NCBI RefSeq assembly: GCF_026342035.1
Contig: NZ_JAPENM010000004.1
Location: 248,001-312,000, forward strand
Direction of reading: 5' to 3'
DNA from: Aldersonia sp. NBC_00410
GTDB taxonomy: Bacteria > Actinomycetota > Actinomycetes > Mycobacteriales > Mycobacteriaceae
DNA length: 64,000 bases
The position numbers and the translations under genes are program-made. This document shows positions 28,164 to 36,948 of the stretch, piece after piece (position 1 is the first letter of the stretch; each line of letters opens with the position of its first letter). The notes under the pieces were generated by a model. That model ran no database searches, was not told the DNA's origin, and saw only the letters and a program-made list of their open reading frames with translations.

Positions 28164-29080
28164 CGGGCCGGCTCCGCAATACCGGCGAACAGGTCGGTCT
28201 CCCGACCCGCCGCGTCCACCGGTCCGAGTTGCCCGCTCACCAGTACGAACTGCTCCTCGCGCAGGATCGGCGCAATGATGTTGTTGGACAAGGCATATTC
28301 GGTGCCCGAATGGGCGACCGTCACTTGCGTGGCGTGCGCCCGCAGCGCGTTCGACTTCGCCAGGTAGACCTCCGACACATCGATCGCCGTGGTGACCACC
28401 GCAGGATCGACGGTCCAGATCTCCCCCGGCTCGGGCCGCCGCCAGCCCCGCGGTACCTCGGTGATGCCGGCCTGCGCGGCCGCGAGCGCGGCCGCGTCGG
28501 TGACCGTCCAGTAGAACTTCGCCGGATCCCACGGCGCACCACGATCCGGGTCTTCGTCACTGCCGGCGAGCGCCAGGGCGTCGGTGCAGATCCGGTGTGC
28601 CCGAATGTGATCGGGGTGGCCATAACCGCCCACCTCGTCGTAACAGACCACGACGTGCGGGCGCAGTTCCCGGATCACCGCCACGAGCTCGCCGACGACC
28701 TCGTCCGCATCGGCGTTGACAAACGCCCGCGGGTTCGCCGCTGCCGGTGTCCCCGCCATGCCGGAGTCGCGCCAGCGTCCCGCGCCGCCGAGGAAACGCG
28801 GTCCGGCCGCCCCGAGTGCGGCCAGCGCGCGGGTCAATTCGAGGACGCGGTAGCCGCCGAGTTGGTCGGCCGCATCGGCGGTCAGGCCGGCCCACTGCGC
28901 ACCGATCACCTCGCCTTCCTCGCCGAGCGTGCAGGTCAGCACGGTCACCTCGACACCGGCCGCGGCGTAGCGGGCGATCGTGCCGCCGGTGGTGATGGTC
29001 TCGTCGTCGGGGTGCGCGTGGACGAGCAGCATGCGCCGCGCGACCGTGCCATCGTTCGGTGGTATCGGGTCCACGCTCAT
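28160..29080 (-). CDS. mshB: N-acetyl-1-D-myo-inosityl-2-amino-2-deoxy-alpha-D-glucopyranoside deacetylase
   Basis: 306 residues. Zinc-dependent deacetylase making GlcN-Ins in mycothiol synthesis. The LmbE/PIG-L fold is marked by VHAHPDDETITTGG (about residues 20-33; HPDD holds the first His and Asp ligands plus the catalytic Asp) and by CYDEVGGYGHPDHIRAH (third zinc His). The ATG at 29080 matches homologues, but no strong Shine-Dalgarno precedes it. Instead its ATGA is the last step of a repeat ladder of mini-ORFs reaching back to the lpqW-like stop, which may govern its translation. Confidence 0.95.
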   Translation of the reverse strand: MSVDPIPPNDGTVARRMLLVHAHPDDETITTGGTIARYAAAGVEVTVLTCTLGEEGEVIGAQWAGLTADAADQLGGYRVLELTRALAALGAAGPRFLGGAGRWRDSGMAGTPAAANPRAFVNADADEVVGELVAVIRELRPHVVVCYDEVGGYGHPDHIRAHRICTDALALAGSDEDPDRGAPWDPAKFYWTVTDAAALAAAQAGITEVPRGWRRPEPGEIWTVDPAVVTTAIDVSEVYLAKSNALRAHATQVTVAHSGTEYALSNNIIAPILREEQFVLVSGQLGPVDAAGRETDLFAGIAEPAR

Positions 29081-29161
29081 CTCTGTGTCCGGCTCATCTC
29101 GGTACAAGGTTCATCTCGGTACAAGGTTCATCTCGGTACAGGGTTCATCTCGGAACAAGGC
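29077..29161 (-). repeat. 17-bp tandem repeat forming an ATGA mini-ORF ladder between the lpqW-like gene and mshB
   Basis: Read leftward, units of the type ACCTTGTACCGAGATGA occur four times (29161-29094), followed by a fifth decayed unit ending in GAGATGA. Because 17+4=21, every unit encodes a six-codon ORF whose ATG overlaps the previous stop: 29148-29128 (MNPVPR), 29131-29111 (MNLVPR), 29114-29094 (MNLVPR), 29097-29077 (MSRTQR). The first ATG overlaps the lpqW-like stop (29147-29145), and the last stop overlaps the mshB ATG (29080). The structure is directly visible; a role in translation is inferred. Confidence 0.9.
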
Positions 29162-31025
29162 TCCATCCGGTCGCGTCGCTGAAGATGCCGGTCTGAATCG
29201 GCCCGACCAGCGACACGCCGATGACCCCCGGGCCGGCGGCGACAACACTGGTGTCCTGCAGCACCGGCAGCACCGTCGCCAGCCGCCACAAAGCCGGTTC
29301 GGCAGCCGCAATCAGCATGGGCACGTCACCGAGCCCGCGCAGTGCCGCGTCGATGCCGATCTGCAGGCCCGGATCGCAGACCCCGGACAGGTTGCTCGGC
29401 GCCCGCGTGGACTGTCCGGCGGGAACGGGTGGTGTCGGCGTCGACGCGCTCGGAGCCGGCTTCGGCGTCGGTGAGCCGTCCGCCGGCGCGCGCCCATCGG
29501 TCTCATCGGACGCCGGCAGCGGGCAGCCGAACCGCGATGCCAGCGCGGTCGCCGGGTCGGAGCCGGCCCGCACCCAGCCGACCACCGCGTCGATGTCGCC
29601 GTCGAGCAAATCGCTGCCGTAGAGATCGTCGGGCGCAATCTGGCGCACCGTCGCGTCGACGCCCGCGGTGCGCCACTGGTCGGCGACCGTATTCGCCACC
29701 GCAACGGCGGTCTCGTCGTTCTGCGGCGCGCCGATCCGCACCGCGAGACGCCGACCGGCGATGGTCAGCGGGGCCGAGGTCGGTACCGCGGTCGGCGCTG
29801 CCGCGGTCGACATCGGCGGCGCCGCCGCGGTCGACATCGGCGGCGCCGCCGCGGTGGAACCGGATGGCGGTACCGCCGGATCGGGCCGGTAACCCGCCTG
29901 CGCGAGCAGGTCGTAGGCGGCCGCACCCTCCGGCCACGGCGGCACGGTCGCGACGTAGCCCGGATCCGAGGGCGCGAGCACCTGGCCACGCGCGGGCCGC
30001 GCCTCGTTCGCGGTGTCGGCGCCGACGACGGTGAGCAAGTCGGGGTCGAGCAGGCCGAACAGCGCGGTGCGCACTCGTTGGTCGGCGAACGCTCCGGTGC
30101 GCCCGTTGAAGGCCACCTGCAGCACGCGCGGCTGGAAGACGATGCCGGTGCGCACGCCGGGGATCGCCGATAATTGCGCCTTGGTTCCGGAGGCGCCGTG
30201 CACCTCGGCGACCTGCGCGTCGTTCGACCGCATCGAATCGGCGAGCTGCGCCGATGACCCACCGCGCCGCATCAGAATCTGGTCGGGCGTGGCCGGCTGA
30301 TCCCAGAACCGGTCGTTGCGTTCGAGCAGGATCTCGTCGCGGCCACGGTCCACGGACTTGATATGAAACCGGCTGCCGGACACCGCGATCGTGTCGCCGA
30401 GTCCGCGTTCGAATCCGCCGGGGGCGTCCTTCACCAGATGGGAGGGCACCAGGTCGGTGAACAGTTCGCGCCAGGCCGGGTAGGGCGCGGCCATCGTGAC
30501 GGTCACGGTCTTGCCCCCACCGGAGGAACCGACATCGGCGATCAGGTCGTAACCCGCGGGATCCACCACGCCCGGGGTGCTGGTCATCTGCTGCCACAGA
30601 TAGCGGAAGTCCTCCGCCGCAATCGGCGCACCGTCCGACCACTGGGCGTCCTGGCGCAGCTGATAGGTGATCGTGAACGGTTCCTGGTTGGTGACCTCGG
30701 CCGAGGTCACCACCGAACTGTCCGGCACCCAGCCGGTCCCGCCCTCCGGCGTGGCGACCGGGCGGAACGGGCTCGGCAGCACCAGAGTCGCGACCGCGGC
30801 CGAGGCGGGCGACAGATTTGCGAGCAGATGCGGGTTGAAGCCCTCACCGATGTCGTCGATCCCCACCACGACGGTGTTGCGGTCGGCGGTCGTGGTCGGG
30901 GTCTTCGGCGTTTCGGTGCTCTCGATCGGTGGTGGCGGGTTCGCGGTGCACGACGTCACGGCCAGTACCGCGCACGCCACGGCAAAGATCGCTCCCACAC
31001 CGCGTCGCGTCGAACCGCCTACCAC
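29145..31025 (-). CDS. lpqW: LpqW-like substrate-binding-protein-fold lipoprotein
   Basis: 626 residues. Signal peptide with lipobox VTSC (Cys about residue 26), so the mature protein is anchored on the outer face of the cytoplasmic membrane. The fold is that of oligopeptide-binding proteins (SBP family 5): YQLRQDAQWSDGAPIAAEDF, FHIKSVDRGRDEILLERNDRFWD. LpqW of mycobacteria has this fold, works without a transporter and steers PI mannosides toward lipoarabinomannan. No ABC permease genes are nearby, which fits. The position after typA equals Rv1165-Rv1166. A Pro/Thr-rich linker contains three MSTAAAPP-like repeats coded by a 24-bp DNA repeat (about 29800-29855). Confidence 0.82.
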   Translation of the reverse strand: MVGGSTRRGVGAIFAVACAVLAVTSCTANPPPPIESTETPKTPTTTADRNTVVVGIDDIGEGFNPHLLANLSPASAAVATLVLPSPFRPVATPEGGTGWVPDSSVVTSAEVTNQEPFTITYQLRQDAQWSDGAPIAAEDFRYLWQQMTSTPGVVDPAGYDLIADVGSSGGGKTVTVTMAAPYPAWRELFTDLVPSHLVKDAPGGFERGLGDTIAVSGSRFHIKSVDRGRDEILLERNDRFWDQPATPDQILMRRGGSSAQLADSMRSNDAQVAEVHGASGTKAQLSAIPGVRTGIVFQPRVLQVAFNGRTGAFADQRVRTALFGLLDPDLLTVVGADTANEARPARGQVLAPSDPGYVATVPPWPEGAAAYDLLAQAGYRPDPAVPPSGSTAAAPPMSTAAAPPMSTAAAPTAVPTSAPLTIAGRRLAVRIGAPQNDETAVAVANTVADQWRTAGVDATVRQIAPDDLYGSDLLDGDIDAVVGWVRAGSDPATALASRFGCPLPASDETDGRAPADGSPTPKPAPSASTPTPPVPAGQSTRAPSNLSGVCDPGLQIGIDAALRGLGDVPMLIAAAEPALWRLATVLPVLQDTSVVAAGPGVIGVSLVGPIQTGIFSDATGWSLVPR

Positions 31026-31052
31026 CGAGAGATGCCCTTTCCGCCCGCGACG

Positions 31053-32978
31053 CTACAGCGCGGCGCGGTCACGTGCCTTGGACCGCGACCGCTCCCGGGC
31101 CCGGTCGGTAGCCGACAGGTGCACCTTGCGTACGCGCACGACCTCCGGAGTGACCTCGACACACTCGTCGCCGGCACAGAACTCCATCGCGCCTTCGAGT
31201 TCCAGCTTGATGGGCTTGGCGAGCGTCTCCATCACGTCGGCGGAGGACTGACGCATGTTGGTCAGCTTCTTCTCGCGGGTGACGTTGATGTCGAGGTCCT
31301 CCTGGCGGGGGTTGATGCCCACCACCATGCCCTCGTAGGTGTCGGCGCCGGGCTCGACGAAGAAGGTGCCGCGGTCGGCGAGCTGGATCATCGCGAACGG
31401 TGTGACGCTGCCGGTGCGGTCCGAGACGAGCGAGCCGGTGTGGCGGGCGCGGATCTCGCCCGCCCACGGCGCGTAACCGTGGAACACGGCGTTGGCAATG
31501 CCGGTGCCGCGGGTCTCGGTGAGGAAGTCGGTGCGGAAACCGATCAGGCCGCGCGACGGAACGATGAACTCCATCCGTACCCAGCCCGCGCCGTGGTTGG
31601 CCATCTGCACCATCTTGCCCTTGCGGCCGGCGAGGAGCTGGGTGATGGCCCCGAGGAACTCCTCGGGGGAGTCGATGGTGAGCTCCTCGTAAGGCTCGTG
31701 CACCTTGCCGTCGACCTCGCGGGTGACCACCTGCGGCTTACCGACGGTCAGCTCGAAGCCCTCGCGACGCATCTGCTCCACGAGAATGGCGAGCGCGAGC
31801 TCACCACGGCCCTGTACCTCCCAGGCGTCGGGTCGGCCGATGTCGAGGACCTTGAGCGAGACGTTGCCGACCAGCTCCTGATCGAGACGGGACTTCACCA
31901 TGCGCGCCGTCAGCTTGTGTCCCTTAACCCGGCCGACGAGCGGCGAGGTGTTGGTGCCGATGGTCACCGAGATGGCCGGCTGGTCGACGGTGATCCGCCG
32001 CAACGGGACCGGGTTGTCGAGATCGGCGAGCGTGTCGCCGATCATGATGTCGGGGAAACCGGCGACGGCGACGATGTCACCGGCCACGGCCTTCTCGGCG
32101 GGGTGGCGCTCGACGCCGGTGGTGGCGAGCAGTTCGGTGATCTTGGCCTTGGTGACGACGGGTTCGCCGTCGACCTCGCGGCACCAGGAGACCGTCTGTC
32201 CCTTGGTCAGCTCGCCGTTATGGATGCGGACCAGCGCAATCCGACCGAGGAAGGTGGAGGCGTCCAGGTTGGTCACATGCGCCTGCAGCGGCGCATCGAC
32301 GTTCCCCTTCGGCGCAGGCACGTAGTTCAGCAGCACGTCGAACAGGTCGTCGAGATTCTCGGCATCCGGTGCGTGACCATCCGCGGGCGCGACTTTGGAC
32401 GCTTTGCCCTCACGACCGGAGGCATACAGGACGGGGAGGTCGAGGGCGAGTTCCGCGGCCTCGGCGGCCTCGTCGTCCAGATCGGAGGCCAGATCGAGCA
32501 GCAGATCGTGGCTTTCCGAGACGACCTCCTCGATACGGGCGTCGGGACGGTCGGTCTTGTTGACCACGAGGATCACCGGCAGCGACGACGCGAGCGCCTT
32601 GCGCAGCACGAAGCGGGTCTGCGGCAGCGGACCCTCGGAGGCGTCCACGAGCAGCACGACGCCGTCGACCATGGACAGGCCGCGCTCCACCTCGCCGCCG
32701 AAGTCGGCGTGGCCGGGAGTGTCGATCACGTTGATGACGGTGATCGAACCGTCCGGGTTGTGCCGGTGCACAGCGGTGTTCTTCGCGAGGATGGTGATGC
32801 CCTTCTCGCGTTCCAGGTCACCGGAGTCCATCACCCGGTCCACCAACTCGGCCCGCTCGGCGAAGGCACCGGACTGCCGCAGCATGGCGTCGACGAGCGT
32901 GGTCTTGCCGTGGTCGACGTGCGCGACGATGGCGACGTTGCGGAATGTCCGCAACATCGTGGTTTCTGGGCTCGACAC
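31053..32978 (-). CDS. typA: Ribosome-associated GTPase TypA/BipA
   Basis: 641 residues. Translational GTPase of the EF-G class that binds the ribosome under stress and helps 50S assembly. G1 [10 protein letters not shown] (about residues 17-26), switch region [11 protein letters not shown]3 DTPGHADF, G4 NKTDRP. The C-terminal BipA-specific domain holds [20 protein letters not shown] and [12 protein letters not shown] chose the GTG at 32978 over an earlier start because AGGAG lies six bases upstream. The lpqW-like gene follows 27 bases after the stop. The 296-bp upstream gap to 33274 contains no gene. Confidence 0.96.
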   Translation of the reverse strand: MSSPETTMLRTFRNVAIVAHVDHGKTTLVDAMLRQSGAFAERAELVDRVMDSGDLEREKGITILAKNTAVHRHNPDGSITVINVIDTPGHADFGGEVERGLSMVDGVVLLVDASEGPLPQTRFVLRKALASSLPVILVVNKTDRPDARIEEVVSESHDLLLDLASDLDDEAAEAAELALDLPVLYASGREGKASKVAPADGHAPDAENLDDLFDVLLNYVPAPKGNVDAPLQAHVTNLDASTFLGRIALVRIHNGELTKGQTVSWCREVDGEPVVTKAKITELLATTGVERHPAEKAVAGDIVAVAGFPDIMIGDTLADLDNPVPLRRITVDQPAISVTIGTNTSPLVGRVKGHKLTARMVKSRLDQELVGNVSLKVLDIGRPDAWEVQGRGELALAILVEQMRREGFELTVGKPQVVTREVDGKVHEPYEELTIDSPEEFLGAITQLLAGRKGKMVQMANHGAGWVRMEFIVPSRGLIGFRTDFLTETRGTGIANAVFHGYAPWAGEIRARHTGSLVSDRTGSVTPFAMIQLADRGTFFVEPGADTYEGMVVGINPRQEDLDINVTREKKLTNMRQSSADVMETLAKPIKLELEGAMEFCAGDECVEVTPEVVRVRKVHLSATDRARERSRSKARDRAAL

Positions 32979-33274
32979 GCTGTGCTCCTGGTTGTCCTGC
33001 CGCACGACAACGACCGATTCGGCCCCTCGCCCGCGCGACGACTTGCGGCGACCGCAGCTGCGAAACGCCCGATTCCGGCCGCAAGGGTTTACACCGCAGC
33101 CACGAATACCCTACCGCCCGGTGCACGTCGCTCGTGCCGCCGCGCGCCAAAAGACCTGGTCGTTCGATATCGGGTGACGTTCATCACCGCATCGACAGAC
33201 GGCATGGCATATCGGATCGGGCCCACCGATGGCTAACATGCGGCCAACCATCCCCAACGAAGGGCGCGGCACAC

Positions 33275-33451
33275 ATGGGTAAGGCCGACGCGGCGAAAGT
33301 CGCCTCGCTGAAACCGAAGAAGAAGTGCTGCCGCAGTCGCAAACGCTGTGTGCGCTGCCCGGTGGTGATCAAGCGGATGCAGCGGGCCCAGGACGACGGC
33401 CTGCAGGGGAAGCATCTGCGCAAGGCGCTTCGTGCGGCGCGCGAGCGGTAG
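33275..33451 (+). CDS. 58-residue Cys/Lys-rich small protein
   Basis: Begins MGKADAAKVASLKPKKKCCR. The core KKCCRSRKRCVRCPVVIKRM has four cysteines (CC, C, C) within 12 residues among many Lys/Arg, suggesting a small zinc-binding or nucleic-acid-binding knuckle. I remember similar uncharacterised small proteins in many actinobacteria, but no function. A TAACAT box at 33234-33239 could be its -10. AAGGG lies upstream of the ATG with long spacing. The 3' half (33369-33451) is antisense to the end of mutT2. Confidence is moderate to high that it is coding. Confidence 0.75.
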   Translation: MGKADAAKVASLKPKKKCCRSRKRCVRCPVVIKRMQRAQDDGLQGKHLRKALRAARER

Positions 33452-33872
33452 CGGCGGCGGCGACTCGGCCGGCGCAAGCGCCGGCGGCGAGTTCGGCCAG
33501 CAGATCGTCGAGCCAGCGCCGGTCGTTGGGCACCAGGTCGATCGCGGTCAGCTCGGCCGCGTCCACCCAGCGCAGTTCGGCATGATCCAGTGCGGCCGGC
33601 TCGCCGGATTCCAACCGCGCCAGGTACGCGCGCAGCACCATATCGCCAGGTAGCGGCACGTCGACGCCGATCCGGTCACCCGCGTTGGCTTCGACGCCGA
33701 GTTCCTCGCGCAACTCGCGCCGCAGCGACTGCGCAGGCGTTTCGCCCGGTTCCACTTTTCCGCCGGGCAGTTCCCACATTCCGGCGAGTTCGGGCGGCCG
33801 GGTGCGCTGCGCCAGCAATAGCCGGCCATTGCGGAAAATGGCCGCCGCCACCACTTCCTGCATGACTAACAT
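33369..33872 (-). CDS. mutT2: Nudix hydrolase MutT2 (8-oxo-dGTP/dCTP pyrophosphatase)
   Basis: 167 residues from ATG 33872; a second ATG lies three codons on at 33863. The Nudix box is complete: GGKVEPGETPAQSLRREL then REELGV (about residues 37-60). Before it stands RTRPPELAGMWELPG, typical of MutT2, the sanitiser that removes damaged or 5-methyl-dCTP. Compared with Rv1160 the C-terminus is longer, an Ala/Pro-rich tail after WLDDLLAELA that is antisense to the small Cys-rich gene; the extension is probably of little importance. The start is only eight bases from the divergent phhB start. Confidence 0.9.
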   Translation of the reverse strand: MLVMQEVVAAAIFRNGRLLLAQRTRPPELAGMWELPGGKVEPGETPAQSLRRELREELGVEANAGDRIGVDVPLPGDMVLRAYLARLESGEPAALDHAELRWVDAAELTAIDLVPNDRRWLDDLLAELAAGACAGRVAAAATARAPHEAPCADASPAGRRPGPAASA

Positions 33873-33880
33873 CATGCGGT

Positions 33881-34171
33881 ATGGCGACACTTCTCACCGA
33901 CGCCGAACTACAGACCCGACTCGCCAACCTCCCGGACTGGACCCGCGACGGCGACGCGATCTCTCGGACCGTCGAATTGCCGAGTTTTCCGGATGCGATC
34001 GAGTTCGTTCGCCGGGTCGGCGAAGCGGCCGAGGAGGCCAACCATCACCCCGATATCGACATTCGGTGGCGGAAGGTCACACTGACGCTGTCCACGCACT
34101 CGGAAGGCGGGCTTACCGAAGCGGACGTGTCGATGGCGCGACAGATCGATCTGCTGACCTCCGATCGGTAG
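33881..34171 (+). CDS. phhB: 4a-hydroxytetrahydrobiopterin dehydratase (pterin-4a-carbinolamine dehydratase)
   Basis: 96 residues, the complete family length. The active-site motif EEANHHPDIDIRW (about residues 48-60) contains the two His, Pro and Trp that bind and dehydrate the pterin carbinolamine. Equivalent to Rv1159A. A TAACAT box (33867-33872) ends eight bases before the ATG and no Shine-Dalgarno is seen, which suggests a leaderless mRNA. The last 59 bases overlap the end of the convergent pimE gene. Its substrate source in this organism is not evident; no aromatic hydroxylase gene is nearby. Confidence 0.92.
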   Translation: MATLLTDAELQTRLANLPDWTRDGDAISRTVELPSFPDAIEFVRRVGEAAEEANHHPDIDIRWRKVTLTLSTHSEGGLTEADVSMARQIDLLTSDR

Positions 34172-35441
34172 CGGCACGGCGCTCGTCGCGCACCCGGTAG
34201 CCGATCAGCAGGCCGTAGAAGGCGAGCACGCCGATCGCGTCCACCGCGCCGAGCCAGGCGAGCAACCCCGGACGCGAGACCAGCCAGATCGAGTCCTGGA
34301 AGAAGCTCAGCACCCACGCGACACCGACCAGCGACGTGACCAGCCAATACCCGGCGACGACGCGCGCACCCATCCGGTCGCCGTACGGGCCGTGCAACAA
34401 CCAGATCGCCATCGGCACGATCCACACCCAGTGATGCGACCAGGAGATCGGCGAGAGCATCAGGCCGAACAGTTGCACCACGATGAGCGTGCCGAGTCGG
34501 TCGTCCCGGGCGAGTGATCGCCAGGCCAGCACGGCAAGCAGTGCGAGCACCGCCAGGCCTGCGACCAGCAGCGCGCCGGTTTCGACGTCGTGCCCGACCA
34601 ACCGGCTGAGCGCGCCGCGCAGCGACTGGTTCCAGACCGAGCCGACCGGCCCGATCCGCGACGCGTCACCGAGCAGCGTGCCGAAATACTCGTGCGCCTG
34701 TTTGCCGGCGACGAGGTAGCTGAGGCCGATGGTTGCGGCGAAGACCACCGCAGACCAGACGACCGTCGCCCAGCGGCGCTGGGCGACGAAATAGAGCCCG
34801 GATACCGCAGGGGTCAGCTTGATCCCGGCCACGACGCCGATGAGCAGTCCGGACAGCCACCAACGGGTGCTTGCCACCGCGACCATCACGCCGAGCACGA
34901 GAAAGACGTTCACCTGGCCGTAGTCCAGTGTGGTTCGCACCGGTTCGGTCCACATGCCGACCGCGGTCCACAGCATCGCGTAAGAGCGCGACTGCGGCTG
35001 CGCGCCGCGTTCGCCGAGCACGAGGTTCAGGCTGATCCGCACGACCGCGTAGAGCGCGGCCACCGACGCCAGCGTCCACACGACGCCGACCACCTCGATC
35101 GGCAGGAAGTGCAGCGGATAGAAGACCAGCGCGGCGAACGGCGGGTAGGTGAACGGCAACGGAAAATCGGGTGTGACCTCGGCGTAGGTGAAGTCGTAGA
35201 GATCCCCGTCGGACAGCGTGGCCGAGCCGTCGACGTAGACGTGCAGATCGACGAGGTTGAAGCCGCTCGGCAGCAGGAACATCCAGAGCAGCCGCGCGAG
35301 GACCGCGAGACCGAGGAGCACCGGGGCAAGTCGAAGCATTCTGCTCACGACGGGCGTGCTCACGACAGGGGGCTCACGAACGGGGTCCTCGTGCTCGGCT
35401 ACGGGAGGCAATCGGGTCGCAACGAGACTAACGTTCGGCAT
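34113..35441 (-). CDS. pimE: Polyprenyl-phosphate-mannose-dependent alpha-1,2-mannosyltransferase PimE
   Basis: 442 residues, GT87-type integral membrane enzyme with about ten hydrophobic segments. Adds the fifth mannose to PIM4 on the periplasmic side. After TM1, FNLVDLHVYVDGSATLSDGD carries the conserved acidic loop in which the catalytic Asp of PimE lies. Other family segments are FPLPFTYPPFAALVF, TTLDYGQVNVFLV, GVVAGIKLTPAVSGLYF and SPISWSHHWVWIVP. Equivalent to Rv1159. The C-terminal Arg-rich tail is cytoplasmic and its gene end overlaps phhB. The N-terminal 33 residues before TM1 are of uncertain start. Confidence 0.92.
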   Translation of the reverse strand: MPNVSLVATRLPPVAEHEDPVREPPVVSTPVVSRMLRLAPVLLGLAVLARLLWMFLLPSGFNLVDLHVYVDGSATLSDGDLYDFTYAEVTPDFPLPFTYPPFAALVFYPLHFLPIEVVGVVWTLASVAALYAVVRISLNLVLGERGAQPQSRSYAMLWTAVGMWTEPVRTTLDYGQVNVFLVLGVMVAVASTRWWLSGLLIGVVAGIKLTPAVSGLYFVAQRRWATVVWSAVVFAATIGLSYLVAGKQAHEYFGTLLGDASRIGPVGSVWNQSLRGALSRLVGHDVETGALLVAGLAVLALLAVLAWRSLARDDRLGTLIVVQLFGLMLSPISWSHHWVWIVPMAIWLLHGPYGDRMGARVVAGYWLVTSLVGVAWVLSFFQDSIWLVSRPGLLAWLGAVDAIGVLAFYGLLIGYRVRDERRAATDRRSADRSVAPSTRPLR

Positions 35442-35682
35442 CGGACGACACCGGCGCAGGGCGAATGCGTAGTAACAATTGCATCACTAGTCACATGAGT
35501 CACACGCGTAACACGATACGCTCGGAAAGCGTTCCCCTGTATGTGTCGCCGCCGACCGAACCAGGCTTGCGCGCGAAACCGACCGGCTGTACTTGTTCGC
35601 GCTTCGTTACATATAGAGTGTCGTCGCGAGTCGGTAACAGTCCGTTATGGCCGGTTGCCCGAGATACGGAGGATGGGACAGA

Positions 35683-36561
35683 GTGCATCGCACCCGAGAG
35701 ATGCGGCGAGCTGCCGTTGCAGTAGCGCTGACCGCTTGCGCCACCCTCGGCACCGCCACCGCCGCGGTCGCCGCCCCGGCGCAGCCGGCACCGGCGCCTA
35801 CTGCCGTACCGGGCCTGCCGCTCGACGTTGCGGCGTTATTCCATCCCGCGGTGCAGGCCGGCGTCCCGGTCGACGCGCTGGCAGCCCTCGCGCCCGCCAT
35901 CATCGGCGCGGTCGTCGGCCCGGCGGATTCGAAGGAGCCGACGGCTCCCACCGACGCGGCCGCGCTGAGCAAGCCACACGAGGTTGCCGCCGGCGACCCG
36001 CAGGAGCAGCTGCTCGCGCAGGCACGCACCCTGATCGAGAACGCACCGCTGCCACCCGAGATCAAGTCGACGCTCGAGCGCGTCATCACCTTCCTCGATG
36101 GCAGCGGCGGCGGCGGACCGGAGATTCCCAAGAACGGCCCCGTCATCGCGCAGTTCCTCTACCCGACCGTCGGGCAAGACTGCATCTCCGGTGGTGGCGA
36201 CTCGATCGGTGCGGCACTCGCCGTGCCCGGCCCCGCCGCGCTCCCGCCGCCGGGACCGAAAGAGCACCAGACCGGCTTCGTGTTCACCGCACTCGGCACC
36301 GCGGTGCCGGCGGCCACGCAGGCGAAGCCACTCACGGTGACCTGGCTGAACCTCGACACCCGCAAGACGGCGACTCAGGACCTCACCGACAAGGCCCAGA
36401 TCAACCACCCCGACGGCCCGGCAACGCTGAGCACGGTCGCCGACACCGGCGCGGGTCGCGTGATCGCGGTCGTCTCCGGTTCGCTGACCACGCAGGCGGA
36501 GGGCGAGGCACCGCTCACGTGCGAGTTCCTGCCGACGATCGGCTTGTTCACCGTCGCCTGA
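35683..36561 (+). CDS. Exported Ala/Pro-rich protein, Rv1157c-like
   Basis: 292 residues. Signal peptide MHRTREMRRAAVAVALTACA... with cleavage after AAVAA. The mature part starts with an Ala/Pro-rich segment (PAQPAPAPTAVPGLP), then a helical region, and a C-terminal domain with two cysteines that could pair (GQDCISGGGDSIG and LTCEFLPTIGLFTVA). The neighbourhood with pimE repeats that of Rv1157c in M. tuberculosis. Function unknown. GGAGG lies ten bases before the GTG; another possible start is ATG 35701. The upstream gap 35442-35682 contains a TATAGA box (35612-35617) that may be its -10. Confidence 0.8.
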   Translation: MHRTREMRRAAVAVALTACATLGTATAAVAAPAQPAPAPTAVPGLPLDVAALFHPAVQAGVPVDALAALAPAIIGAVVGPADSKEPTAPTDAAALSKPHEVAAGDPQEQLLAQARTLIENAPLPPEIKSTLERVITFLDGSGGGGPEIPKNGPVIAQFLYPTVGQDCISGGGDSIGAALAVPGPAALPPPGPKEHQTGFVFTALGTAVPAATQAKPLTVTWLNLDTRKTATQDLTDKAQINHPDGPATLSTVADTGAGRVIAVVSGSLTTQAEGEAPLTCEFLPTIGLFTVA

Positions 36562-36609
36562 TCCGGGCAAATGTCGCTGCCTGATCACGCGATGTGGTAG
36601 ACCCGGCTG

Positions 36610-36948
36610 GTGGCGACTGACAGCCGGTCCATCCGTTCGCGGCACGCACATCGGTCGATTCTGTCGATCCGCTCCGAGAGATCAATCCTGTCGATCGGCT
36701 CGGCGTACTCGATTCTGTCAATCGGTAGCGTCGGATCGATTCTCTCGGTCGGCTCGGCGTACTCGTTCGGTTCGGTGATCTCGAGCGCGTCATTCGCCAG
36801 CCTCGGTTCGGCACTGTCCGGGCTCTCGCGGTGGTCGATGCTCGCCTGGCGCGGTAACCACAGCGCACCCGAACCCCGACCGGATCTCCATGTGGTCGCC
36901 GATGAACCCGACCTGCGCGGTTCGATCACCCACCACACGCAGACCTGA
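36610..36948 (+). CDS. Low-complexity SILSIGS-repeat protein
   Basis: 112 residues. Residues about 17-62 consist of repeats such as SILSIGSAYSILSIGSVGS, in which Ser alternates with Ile/Leu and Gly every few residues, a pattern expected for a beta-solenoid or stacked-strand structure. The section SALSGLSRWSMLAWRGNHSA follows, then a hydrophilic tail. I recall actinobacterial proteins with the same SxLSIGS repeats, all uncharacterised. The plus frame is favoured over the opposite frame by repeat regularity and by GC-rich third positions. Start GTG 36610 without a clear Shine-Dalgarno. No signal peptide seen. Confidence 0.65.
   Translation: MATDSRSIRSRHAHRSILSIRSERSILSIGSAYSILSIGSVGSILSVGSAYSFGSVISSASFASLGSALSGLSRWSMLAWRGNHSAPEPRPDLHVVADEPDLRGSITHHTQT

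Noticed and set aside
30363-33236. 957-codon open frame opposite typA and the lpqW-like gene
   Set aside because: Mirror of strongly coding GC-rich genes; its translation is His/Gly/Arg-rich without domains.
36585-36938. 117-codon minus-strand frame rich in DRIDR repeats
   Set aside because: Alternative reading of the SILSIGS repeat DNA. The plus frame has a more regular repeat, GC-rich third positions and resembles proteins I recall; not fully excluded.
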